Source of the DNA: Rhabdophis nuchalis
Taxonomy: Eukaryota > Chordata > Lepidosauria > Squamata > Natricidae
Direction of reading: 5' to 3'
Length of the DNA: 64,000 nt
NCBI GenBank assembly: GCA_039707465.1
Contig: CM077658.1
Coordinates: 14,018,074-14,082,073, forward strand
The position numbers and the translations under genes were made by a program. Positions 35,706 through 59,800 of the stretch are shown here, one piece after another. Under the pieces are notes generated by a model, which searched no databases, had not been told where the DNA came from, and saw only the letters and a list, made by a program, of their open reading frames with translations. Position 1 is the stretch's first letter, and each line of letters opens with the position of its first letter.

Positions 35706-36426
35706 AGAACAGGAGTAGGATAACTTTATTGTCACTTTGAATGTATGCTAATAGGCATAGGCTAAAACGACGTCTTAATTCAATGGAATGAAAATTCTGG
35801 GCTTTAGTCCTGCCAGCGTTATCTTGGGCTTTTTTTTAGTGGGTTACGTGAACTGTCCAAGGAAGGTTGGCCCAAGGCTGCTTCTTCAGCTGCATCAAAG
35901 AGCTGAGGACCCTTCCCCAGGCTAGCTTCCCCCTCCCTCCTTTCCCCTCAAACTCTCCATTCTGCTCCATCTTGGAGTTGTCCTCCAATGCCCATCGTGT
36001 AGTAAAAGCCTCAATTGTGTGTTTTGTAGTAGTTGCTGGTTTACTGTTGATCCTACATCAAATTGGACCCGAGATCTGGTGCTATGTTCAGTAGATCAAC
36101 TCTGAAATCCTTCTTTAAAGGCTTGTGTAGTTGTTTCAAGCCAAGCAGGTGGCACTTTTAAAAATCTTTGTATGGTCCTTATGTGGGATCTAGGATTTAT
36201 CCCACTTCTGCCTTTCATCTGCAAATGCTAACAGTAAACCCACCTGGGACACAAAGAAGCTACCTGGAAAGTAGATCCTGGCAGTCAAGGTACCAACTCT
36301 TAAAACAATCTCCTCTTAGATTTTGTAGTCCAAACCTTTGGCATCACAAGGTGGCAGATGCGCCATGGAGGGTATGAAATGCTCCCCGTTTGACAACACG
36401 ATAGACCGAAAGCTTTGGAAAGTTGG

Positions 36427-36432
36427 TTTATT
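36427..36432 (-). terminator. Candidate distal E2F4 poly(A) signal
   Basis: AATAAA on the minus strand (TTTATT on +), preceded by U-rich sequence. If used, the E2F4 3' UTR is about 2.6 kb and includes two fold-back MITEs. Confidence 0.45.
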
Positions 36433-36812
36433 CACTCAGGAAAAAAAAAACTGTACAAATATTACAGGCATGTTTCTTCTGCTGCAAAAAAGTATAAAAA
36501 TAATCTTTTTTTTTATATGAATCAAAACTCATTTCTCTCCCTTCCCCACCCCACCCCCAAAAAACATTTCCTCCATGCATCCGTTGGGGGGAATGTCACC
36601 TAAGGGGTCACACGGGCGCAAGGAGGCGACAGCCAAGAGAAAGGAAGGTTCGGCGGCTGAGGAGCAGGCCCAAACCACGTACGATAGGAGGGCAGGGATG
36701 CAATTGAGGGAAGGACGTACTGTGGCTCGCCCAGGACGACCACACAAGAGCTGGAAGAACAGCTCAGAAATCCTGGAAGAGGAACTGTGTCCTTTCAGGA
36801 GGGGCTCTAGAG

Positions 36813-36933
36813 CAGGGGTCTCCAACCTTTGCAACTTTAAGTCTGAAGGACTTCAGCTCCCAGACTTCTCCAGCCAGCTTTGCTGGGAGCTGAAGTCCTT
36901 CAGACTTAAAGTTGCAAAGGTTGGAGACCCCTG
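36813..36933. mobile_element. hAT-type fold-back MITE, copy 4, perfect palindrome
   Basis: Two perfectly complementary 51-bp arms and a 19-bp loop, flanked by perfect CTCTAGAG at 36805-36812 and 36934-36941. It lies in the possible distal E2F4 3' UTR. Confidence 0.95.
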
Positions 36934-37237
36934 CTCTAGAGGGTTTGGTTTTTGAGACAGTCCCGTTCCTGGGAGGCAGAGAAAGATGCTCCCAAGCTGG
37001 AGGTGTGAAAAAAATCTCTAGATCTATTTCCTATCCAGAGAAAGTCGCTTTTCTGGATCCTTGATAGCCCAGTGGTTTCAACTTGGTGGCTTGAAGATTG
37101 CGGGAGGACTTCAACTCCCAGAATTCCCCAGGCGGCAGGGCTAGCTAGGGGATTCTGGAAGCGGAAGTCCGCCTACCTCAGTAGGTGTCAAGGTTGAGAT
37201 ACGGGGCGCAGCCAGCTTTGCCTAGGTCTCCCTAATG

Positions 37238-37332
37238 CAGAGTTTCTCAACCATGGCGAATTTGAAGTCCTGTGGAACTTCAACTCCCAGAATCCCCCAG
37301 GACTTAAAAGTCGCCAAGGTTGAGAAACACTG
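37238..37332. mobile_element. hAT-type fold-back MITE, second family
   Basis: CAGAGTTTCTCAACC ... GGTTGAGAAACACTG with perfect CCCTAATG at 37230-37237 and 37333-37340. Relatives lie at 37070-37200, 41045-41158 and 62115-62190. Confidence 0.9.
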
Positions 37333-38220
37333 CCCTAATGAGAATAGAAACACTCCCTGATTACAGGAGGAAGAAGAGGTCAGGATCAGGCCTGCTTGCC
37401 TGCCCGCTAGCGCGAACCCTTCCACAATTATAAACAGCACACTTCATTCGGTCCTCATCCAACAGAGATTTTCAGCCGGGTCATTACAAGGGGTGGGATG
37501 TGATTGAGAGAGCTTCCTCCTTCGGATCAAAACCCTTCCTGCCCTACCAGCCCCATGGCAGGAAGTGGGCTTTCGGCTGCTGGGGACGGCACCCACGAAA
37601 GCCTCGGGGAAGTGGCCTTTGGGGGGGGTTTGCATGCGGCGTAACCCGGAGGCCGACGGGCGAGATGAACAGGATATGGCTTTCAAGGGGGGGGGAGATG
37701 TTGGGGAGTGCAGAGGAGAGGAAGGGGGAAGGGAGGGCTGCTTCCACATCCCGAGGAGCGGGAGAGGACCCCGCCAGAAGCCGGTGGTGCGTATCGGAGA
37801 GAATGCGGGAAAGGGGCAGGCCATGGTTGAGTTCCAAAGAGAAGTCGGACCGTGTCATCAACAGGACCGGCAGCGTCATGCCGCTAGTGTGTCGCGAAGG
37901 GAAACCGCATCCCGAAAAGCCCTATTTAGCGGCTATGGCAGGACGGCATGCTATCGGGACTCACTTCACTTAGGTGTGACTAAATCGCCTACATTGGAGG
38001 GTCCCGATGGGGGCGATTTGGCGGCGGGGGGCTTGAGAGAGAGTGAGTCTCCCAAATAGCCCCCAGCCAGCTCTTCCCTTGCTGAAGCAGCACAGCTGCA
38101 GAGCGGGCGGGGGCACAGGACGATGACACCCCAGGGATGGGTGGTGCAAAAAGAGGGCTTTGTGCTGACGCCAGGCAGGTCCCACCGGCTGGAAGCCCCC
38201 GACGTGTTTACGCCCCACCC

Positions 38221-38226
38221 TTTATT
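38221..38226 (-). terminator. Candidate proximal E2F4 poly(A) signal
   Basis: AATAAA on the minus strand about 810 nt after the stop codon, followed by G/T-containing sequence. This would give a 3' UTR close to the mammalian length. Confidence 0.45.
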
Positions 38227-38301
38227 ATTTTTACTTTTTTAAAATCGTGTCTCAGTTCTGACTCTTTGGAGGAAAAGTGACTGTGCAAAACTGGCACCTT
38301 C

Positions 38302-38304
<3 letters not shown>

Positions 38305-38335
<31 letters not shown>
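38305..38335. repeat. (AC)n microsatellite
   Basis: About 15 AC units in the E2F4 3' region. Confidence 0.95.
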
Positions 38336-39037
38336 TGTAATCGACGCAGCCTCTAAAGGGGACAAGGGGCTTCGTGCTTTGCGTTAACAGAATGGACCAG
38401 GAGGGTTACTTGAAACTGTCACTTCTAAGCACATTAAAATAAAAATAAACGGGACCGATCGGGTGGGTGAGCGGCTGAGATGCTTACATTCCATCATGCC
38501 ACAAGCAGACGAGGGCTAGAGAGAGAACGCTACGAACGAGCCAAAACAAAAACCAAAAAAGGAAGGAAGGAAAGCCAGGGGTGGCATTTTTCCCCAAACA
38601 CCACCTGGCTACGGTTCGGCTGTCATGTTGGCAACCAGAAAAGGAAGAAGGAAGGGGGGGGGGATGCAAAGTGCCCCCAGCAGTGCAGGGATGCCAAAAC
38701 AGGCTAGCGGGGGGCGGGGCGGACCCAAGGAAGCGCTTTTGCTGCTCGGCAAGGTTCAACGGCAGGTGCCCGGGAGGGAAGGAGGCCCATCCAGGGAGGA
38801 AAATGAAAAAGGGAGTGGGGAAAAAAAAGCTGGAGACGAGAGTCTCTCCTCCTCCTTGATTTTCGTTCTAGACCAGAGCAGCTGTGTCTCCCTCAAGCAC
38901 TAGGAGACAAAACGAAAAAAAATTCAAAATGAAGAGTTTGGGGGAGACGAGATTTCTTTCTTTAAAAAAAAAAAAAAAAAAGAGGAGAGGGGATAAGTAT
39001 CCGTATCCCAAAGTCCATCCATGCAGGCAGTCAAAAG

Positions 39038-51122
<12,085 letters not shown>

Positions 51123-51559
51123 CCGGACGGCTCACCCCTGCCGCCGCCGGTGTGCGGATCCCAGCGCTGCTCCCTCCGCCGCGGGTCTCCCCCCGCGTCC
51201 GCTGCCGCCGCTTCCGGCCGCCGCGGGGCATGACGGGAGGGGGAGGAGCCAAGGCGCTCCATCTTGAAAGAAAGGGCGGGGCCTCGCCGGCCCGCCTTCC
51301 CGCCCTCTTCTCCAAGCTCCGCCCCCTCTCCGGCCGGCTTTTCTTGGTTGGTTTTGCTGCGCGGGCATGGCTGGTGAGCGCTCTCTGTGTGTATAGCGAC
51401 GCCTACTGGCCAGGAGACGAACAGACACGGAGGGAGCCCTCCCTTCTTTTCAAATTCTTCTTCTTTTTTTTTTTTTTACAATGCCAACTTCAGCTTTCTT
51501 TATGGAAAACTTGCTGCAAGTGTTTTCTTTACTTAACCAATTTCATTGTAATTTTAGTA

Positions 51560-52010
51560 CAATGACAATAACAATACAGATTAGTAAATATTATTATTAT
51601 TATACTTAAAAGGCATTGCATAAAAAACCTCAAAAATAATAAATGATGTTTCTCAAAAAATGTTTCCCATTTCCTTTGCAACCTATTATTTAATTAATTA
51701 TTTATTTACTCGCTCATATACAAGATGCAAGCCATTTTATTTATTTTATTTATTTAGTTTGTCACTCATGTACAAGATAACAGGAATAAGAATAAACATT
51801 AATAAGAACACAGGAAATGGGTACAAATAAATGGGGACAGTAGGACAGGGACTGCGCTTATGCACGCCCCAACATTAACATATAATTATTTATTAACATA
51901 TTCTTCATTAACATATAATCTTCATTACATGTTATTATATGTTATATTAATATGTGTTTCATATTATATGTTATTATATGATTAATTCATTCTTCATTAA
52001 CGTATATCAA
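51560..52010. repeat. AT-rich low-complexity region
   Basis: TTATTATTAT, ATTAATTATTTATT and TATTATATG motifs between E2F4 and EXOC3L1; no gene seen. Confidence 0.8.
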
Positions 52011-52184
52011 AATGTAACATAACCTCTTTGCAAATTCTTGATTGCGGAGAAGTGAGTGGCTGGCTGCTGGCAAAGTTCCCATCATCCCCAGCCAGCGAAG
52101 TTACTTTGCATTACAGTTCTCATCATCTCCCCCCCTCCCCAAACTGGTATAGCTGGCAAGGCTATGTGGACTGCAAAGGTTGAA

Positions 52185-52280
52185 GCGGAATGGAATGGAA
52201 TATAACGGAATAGAAGTGGAATGGAATAATGAAATGGAATGAAATGGAATATAGAATAGAATATAGAATACGGCAGTGAT
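52185..52280. repeat. (GGAAT)n microsatellite
   Basis: GGAATGGAATATAACGG-type pentamer repeats. Confidence 0.85.
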
Positions 52281-52584
52281 GGTGACCCTTTTTGGCATCG
52301 AGCGCATGAGGCATGCACACACTGGAAAATGAACTTCCTGTTTCCAGCGTGTGCATGCGCATCGGCATGCTCGTCTTCAGGTTACTGCTGCACATGCGTG
52401 CATAATGATCAGCTGACCAGTGCGCTTACCAGAAAACTGAAGAACAGCTATTTCACTCATGCACATGCATGAAGGCCAAGTGATCATCGCGTGCGCATGT
52501 GTGCCAGAAACCCGAAAGAGGAACATGCGATGCCACACATGCTTAGTGACATGGCTCTGTGTGCCACTTTGGGCATGCATAGCG

Positions 52585-53120
52585 TAGAATAGAATAGAAT
52601 AGAATAGAATAGAGAAAAGAGAAGAGAATAAAGTAGAATGGAATGGAATGGAATGGAATGGAATGGAATGGAATACAATACAATACAATACAATACAATA
52701 GCAGAGTTGGAAGGGACCTTGTAGGTCTTCTAGTCCAACCCCCTGCATGGGCAGGAACCTTATACCATTTCAGACAAATGGCTATCTAACATCTTCTTAA
52801 AGACTTCCAGGGTTCCACAACTTCTGGAGGCAAGCTGTTCCAGAGGTTAATTGTTCTAACTGTCAGGAAATTTCTCCTTAGTTCTAAGTTGCTTCTCTCC
52901 TTGATTAGTTTCCACCCATTGCTTCTTGTCCTGCCCCCAGGTGCCTTGGAGAATAGTTTGACTCCCTCTTCTTTGTGGCACCCTCTGAGATACAATACAA
53001 TACAATACAATAGCAGAGTTGGAAGGGACCTTGGAGGTCTTCTAGTTCCTGCCTAGGCAGGAAACCCTAAACCATTTCAGACAAATGACTATCCAACATC
53101 TTCTTAAAGACTTCCAGTGA
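52585..53120 (-). mobile_element. Two CR1 LINE 3' ends with (GAATA)n / (CAATA)n tails
   Basis: 52585-52700 pentamers abut a minus-strand CR1 (FSKAPGGRTRSNGWKLIKERSNLELRR split, 52700-52995). A second CR1 3' end at 53010-53120 has its own ACAATACAATA tail at 52992. Confidence 0.9.
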
Positions 53121-53830
53121 ATAGAATAGAATATAGAGCAGAGTAGAACAGAACAGAACAGAATAGAACAATACATAATAGAGGTACAAATTAGAGACTC
53201 AAGGATTCATCATTTGAACCTTCCAGTCTATAACGATGAAGCTTCTTGGATAAGAAGCAAAATGTCATCTTCTTGTACTTTCTGCAGGGGAAAAAACAAC
53301 AGTCCACCTGCCTTTTTTGAAAAAAATCACCTTTGGAGGAAATGTACACATTTTCCCTCCCCAATGGATGCATTAGCTCAGCTCCAGAGTTGCCATCATC
53401 CAACACGCAGCCTCTTCAATAATGCAATAGTTGACTTGAATGTTTCAAAATAAAAACAAAACATTCCTGAAGAAACTGCATCTACAGGCATCGCAGGACA
53501 AGAAAACTCTCTGGATCGTGGCAAGCAGGAGGCACGGATTCTTGCTGTGGTCAAACGCCAGCAGCGGCCTGGATGCGCTGAGCTATTTTGTGCTGTTTCA
53601 TCTGCGTTCCCAAAGAATGAAACTGACCGGTAGATTTGCTGTTTTCCCCGCCTTCCTATTCCAACATCCTGAGTGTTTCGGCTTCAGTGTTATAGAGCAA
53701 CCCCCACCCACCCCAAGGAGACGTGGGGAGTATTAACTGGCGGAAATGCTATTCACTAGCTCGCCTTCCTCTGCTCGGCCCCGTCCAGTCCTAAGCGTTG
53801 AGCTGGAGGGAGCCTGCTGCCCCTGAAGTC

Positions 53831-56800
53831 ATGGGGATGTCTGCGGAGGACAGCAGCTCCACTCGTCCCAGAGGTAACAATTGAGAAATGAAGGCTGGGG
53901 ATTAAGGAGAAAGAGCAAACTGGACATTATACGATTTGGGAAGTATTTTACCAACGGTTGGAGGAAAGAAAAGGAGTTTGGAAATGAAGAAAGCTAAAAA
54001 GAAAAAGTGGATAATACACTTAGATAGAGATATAATGAAGATGAAAACTGTTAGCGTGTGCATGATGAGAATAATGATGTTTAATGTTGATATGGTATTA
54101 TTACTAGATGATATGAAGAAGAATTGACAGTTCTATTACGTTGAAATGCTCAATATATTATAAGATGAAACTTAGGGAAATAATGTGAATGTGAAAGATG
54201 TGGAGAAAGAGGAATGAAGTTGCCCCAGAGATGTTGGTATCCAGACAACGCACTGCTTAAGGGAAGATGGAATGTTTATTTTTGTAATTAAAAAATAATA
54301 AAACTCTTTTTTTTTTTAAAGAAATGAACGCTGGGGGATTTTTATTTTTAGGGGCAGCAACATGGGACATGTAACCCTTTCTACCAAGCAACAGCCCAAT
54401 GTGCAAGTCACCCACTTACGTCGATCTGCCTTATTCTTCCTTTCATGCTTTCCGTGGGAGTCACTGCCAAAGGCTCATTTTATTTTATTGGGGAATTCCC
54501 AATTCCTAAAACTTTGTGGTTTGGAGCCAGGTCAAACTTGGAATCTGGTTTATATTGGAGCCGAAAGCCCAGCCTACTTTAATCTGGCGACGTTCCACGA
54601 ATCCCCCTCCATCTCTCACTTTTGAAAATGTTGGCTTAGGGGCAACTCAGCCTGAGCAAGGCCTTGATCCGCGTGTGTAATCCTAGGTGTATCGACACCA
54701 GGTTTTAACAGGGTTGGAAGGGACCTTGTAGGTCATCGAGTCCAACTCTCGCAGGAGACTCTACCCCATTTCTGACAGGTGGCAGCCCAGTCTCTTCTGG
54801 AAAGCTTCCAGGGATGAAGCTGCCATAACTTCTCCATGATTCAAGGTTGTTAGGGCTTCTCCCCTGATATTCCTCAGCCGAGTTTCCCAACTTCTCTGGG
54901 TTGGCAGCCCAGACAGGAGGAGGGAAGCAGGGGTCTTTAACGCGGCGCGAACGGGGCCACGGACATGCAAACAGGGTGGCGACGATAGCACTCGGATGGT
55001 GCTAACACAAGCCAGTCATGTGGCCCGGTGGCCAACAGGCCACGGGCCATTAGTGGGCTGTGGCCCATTGGTTGGGTACCCCTGTTCTACAGCACAGGAG
55101 CCTCCGTGTTGCTGTCCATCATTTCATTCTGCTTGGAGACCGACTTGGCTGACCGGTTTTGGGAGCCTGCATTTCCGTTGCTTTTTTTTTTTGCCACAGC
55201 GGGAGTAGCTCCAATTCTACAATCACTTTCTTCTCCCTCAAAGCCCCCTAAAACCCCCAACCTCCTCTGTGTAGCAAGGAGCCCCCCCTCCCCAGAGAGA
55301 TCTTTCAAGCCTGGGGAAGTCAGAGCCCACGTTCCACCAGCTGGCAAAGTTATACATTTGTTTCCCGTTTCCTTTCCACATCCTTAGATGAAGCATTTCC
55401 ACTGGCAGGAATCTGACTTCCTTTCATTGTTCTTGCCTTAGTAGGAGAATGGCCAGAATTGGAAAAAGCAGAGAAGCTGGCAAGAGGGGCAGCCTTGAAA
55501 TGGGCATCGGGGGTGTTTTACCAACCCGACAAGCTGGAGAGCCTTCCGCAGTACCAGGTGCGGGAGACGCAGCGTAACAGGTTCATCGAATCCCGCATCA
55601 AGGTAGGAAAACGTGGCAGGGTAATTTCATCAAATCTTGAGGTTCTTGGTGCCCTCTGAGCTTGCTTGTTTTCTTGCAGACGTTTCATTACCCAACTAGG
55701 TAACCTCATCAGGGCTAGAAGGGAGTTGGGCTTGTGCAGAGGACTGTGTGGGATTTTTGTGTTCTCTGAACTTGCTTGTTTTCTTGCAGACGTTTCATTA
55801 CCCAACTAGGTAACCTCATCAGGGCTACAACCGACAGTAATGCCAGGAGCAACCCACCCCTGGCAGGGAGTCCTCATATAGTGCCCATACTTGGGACTAG
55901 CAACTTGGTTGCTAAATAAAGTGGTTGCTAAATGAAACCACAGTTGGCTTTGTTGGTGATCTTACTTTAGCTTCCCCTTGCTTCATAAGGGGATCATGCG
56001 GCCCCAGGACACTGCAACCGTCGTAAGTATGAACCCGTTGCCCAGTGTCCGAATTTTGATCCCGTGACTATGGGGATACTGCAACGGTTGTGTGAAAAAT
56101 GCCCGTGTCACTTTTTTTCAATGCCGTTGTCCCTAAATGAACTGTGGTAAGTGGAGGACTAGCTGTGAGGACTTATTTCTGGCTCTGCCTCCAGTCCACC
56201 GCTCAGTCCTACCTGGAAGGCATGAAGTCGGGCCTGGAAGAGCTGCATTCTGCCCTCACCGATGTCCAACAGGTGGAGGAAGAACTGGGGGCCACTCAGG
56301 AGGATCTCAAGCCATGCATCGGTTCTTTCGGGAGCTTGCAGGAGCTACGAGAACTGGCCGCGAAACACGACCAGCTGGAGGCAGTGGTCCAGATGTTGCC
56401 CCAGCTTTTCTCAGGTGATTTGCGCACTGCGGCACTTCACTGTCTTGAGGTGTTAGGAGGAGACTCCTAGTGTTAGGTAGGCAATATAGAATACCATGAG
56501 GACAAATGGTACTTTTTGCTTTAAGGACCAGTAAAACTAATTGTTTTTTTTACTAACAGTGTCTGGGTTACTATTTGTGTGTTGACTAGCAACGTTTCTC
56601 TAGCTGCATATTCCGCTGCACAGCTTTTCTGTCTCCCAACGGAGAGGTCCCCCAACACATTCCGAAATTCATCGCAAAACTTTATGGCAGACAACCACAG
56701 ATGGGGAAACCTTGATATTCAGTGGTGTTCAGCTGGTTTGGACCAGTTCACCCGAACCGGTGGTGGGTTCCGCTTCCCAATGCAACTGGTACGGTGCAAC

Positions 56801-59800
56801 GGGGCCAGGCATCCACCACATGAACGTGCGCAGTGCATGTGTACACACGCTCAGTGCGTGCATGCGTACTTACAGCTGGTGACGCTCCGTGATGTCTCCG
56901 CGACGCTCCTGCTGCTCGGCGGAGCATCGTGCAGGCACCGTACGCTCCAGGCGTGCGTGCGGAAGCCCCGAAAACCTCAAATACCGCTAAGGAGCGCAGG
57001 CGGGCAGGGGGGCCCTCCGGAGCACCCTACCAGAACGATACCTGGTGCTCCAGGCAGGCACCGGTACGCCGTACTGGGGCGTACCGGTCGCAACCCACCA
57101 CTGACCCGAACCGATAGTGGAAATCGCTGGTAGGCCTGCCCAGCCACTCCGGCTCTACTCCTGGGGAAGGTTACTGCAGAATCCCCATTCCCTCCTCCCC
57201 ACGCCACTAATCTGCTTTCCAGCTCCGTTCTCCTGTGCAGGGCAACAAAAGAAGATCAGCTGGGAGGCAGTGCGGGCGGGGCCAGCCTATTTGCCGGTTC
57301 TCCAAACTACTCAAAATTTCTGCTACCGTTTCTCCAGAACCTGTCAGAACTGGCTGAATCCCACCTCTGCTCTTCTCCCTGCAGTACCTCAACTCATTTC
57401 GGAAGGCTTCAGTCTCCTAGAAAGCCAGAACCTCTTGAAAGCTCATCTTGGACTGATGGACCTGGAGAGTTTACGAGATAGCATCCTGTTCCAAGTGCAT
57501 AACCGTAACCTGCTCAGCACCTCAAATCGGACCAGCATTGAGTCTTACTTTGGAGGTCTCCTGGAGCTGAACGATGCCTTGGCCCAGCATCTGTGGCGCA
57601 CAGTTGCCCAGGCCACAAAACTGGTGTTGGAGGACCCATCCCTTTTGGTGTCAGCCGTACGGATCATTGAGAGAGAAGAAAATATAGACACCGTCGTCCT
57701 GATGAGGTCCCAACCTCATGGTTTTCTCCCACCGGGACGCCCAAAACGCTGGAGGAGGAAATTCTTCCGAGTCATTCAAGACACTGTGATAGCTTCCTCT
57801 TTCCAGGCTGAGCCAAAAGAGACTCAAGGCCAGGGGCTTAGTGGTCACTTGGCATCTCTGCAGAATAGCATCCTGGCTGAATTACGCATCGTGAAAGATT
57901 GGATGGTCCAGTGCTGCCCTCCTCATTACGACATCCTCACGGCCTTCGCCACCATGTTCCACCAAGGCCTAACACATCACCTGCATCGTATTCTTACCAG
58001 GGACCTAGACAAACAAGAGATCTTTGCTCTCCTCCACTGGGCAATCCATGTCTACCCGAGGTGGGTGCCGTTGCTAGTGGGTGCTGAAGGCTGTGAGGCA
58101 AAGGCATTTCCAAAACTTTTTAGGAAGAAGATCTGGAAGTGATATTGATAGCAACAGCAGTAGCACTTATATACCACTTCACAGTGCTTTACAGCACTCT
58201 CTAAGTGATTACAGAGTCAGCCTCTTGCCCCCAACAATCTGGGTCCTCATTTGACCCACCTCGGAAGGATGGGAAGCTGAGTCAACCTTGAGACCTGTGA
58301 GAATCGAACTCCTGGCTGTGGGCAGAATCCACCTGCAATGTTGCATTCTAGCCCCTGTGGCAGGAAGGGAGGGAGGGAGGGTACTAGCAATAGCACTTAG
58401 AATTATATACCACTTCACAGTGCTTTTACAGTCCTCTCTAAGCAGTCTACAAGGTCAGCACATTGCTGGGTCCTCATTTTACCCACCTCGGAAGGATGGG
58501 AAGCTGAGTCAACCTTGAGACCTGTGAGAATCAAACTCCTGGCTGTGGGCAGAATCCACCTGCAATGTTGCATTCTAGCCCCTGTGGCAGGAAGGGAGGG
58601 AGGGAGGGTACTAGCAATAGCACTTAGAATTATATACCACTTCACAGTGCTTTTACAGTCCTCTCTAAGCAGTCTACAAGGTCAGCACATTGCTGGGTCC
58701 TCATTTTACCCACCTCGGAAGGATGGGAAGCTGAGTCAACCTTGAGACCTGTGAGAATCAAACTCCTGGCTGTGGGCAGAATCTACCTGCAATGTTGCAT
58801 TCTAGCCCCTGTGGGAGGAAGGGAGGGAGGGAGGGTACTAGCAATAGCACTTAGAATTATATACCACTTCACAGTGCTTTTACAGTCCTCTCTAAGCAGT
58901 CTACAAGGTCAGCACATTGCTTTAACAATCTGGGTCCTCATTTTACCCACCTCGGAAGGATGGGAGGCTGAGTCAACCTTGAGCCTGGTGAGACTCAAGC
59001 TGCCAAATTGCAGGCAGTTGACAGTCAGCAGAACTCTAACCACTGCACCACCAAGGCTCATTGATGATTGTAGCAGCCATATATACGAGTGGTGGAAGGG
59101 CAGGAAGTTGCTTCTTCTGCTGTGAACCACAGCTGAGGTTTAACAGAGCATGGGTGAAGCATCAGTGAATCCCCACGTGAATCCTAGATGGGAAATAAGG
59201 CCCTTTCAAGGCTGAAGGGCGACTGCAAGCATCCTTCCCCATTGGCCATGTGGATTGGGTCTCGAGAGTTAACATTCAGCAACATCTGGAGCAGTGGTGG
59301 GATTCATTTTTTTACTACCGTTCTGTGGGCGTTGCAGGGGATGGATACTGCAAAATCCCCACTTCCTCCTGATCAGCTGGGACTCGGGAGGCAGAGAATA
59401 GAATGGGGCGGGGCCAGCCAGAGGTGGTATTTACAGGTTCTCCGAACCACTCAAAATTTCCGCTACTGGTTCTCCAGAACTGGTCAAGACCTGCTGAATA
59501 CCACCTCTGATATATACACATAAAACATTAGGCCTCAGTAGAAGAAATCCAACATGGGTGCATGTTAGAATTTTACTCATGGTTTACTATAACCAATCCA
59601 GCCTGGCATGTTGAAGGAGGCTGCTAAAAGCTTTCTTCTGCATTTTCGTCCTGATTCCCCTCCCCATTTTTTTTAAACAGTTCTGAAATGATGGCTCACC
59701 CAGATCTGCTTCCTGAAGTGGACATTTCAAACTTGGGTCCTCTGCTTCCAGCAGATACAATAAGCTCTCTCGAAGTGTCTTATCTGGGGAAAGTGCAGGT

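Noticed and set aside
37500..38059. 157- and 164-codon plus-strand open frames
   Set aside because: Overlapping frames in GC-rich sequence downstream of E2F4, with no recognisable domain, and antisense to the probable 3' UTR.
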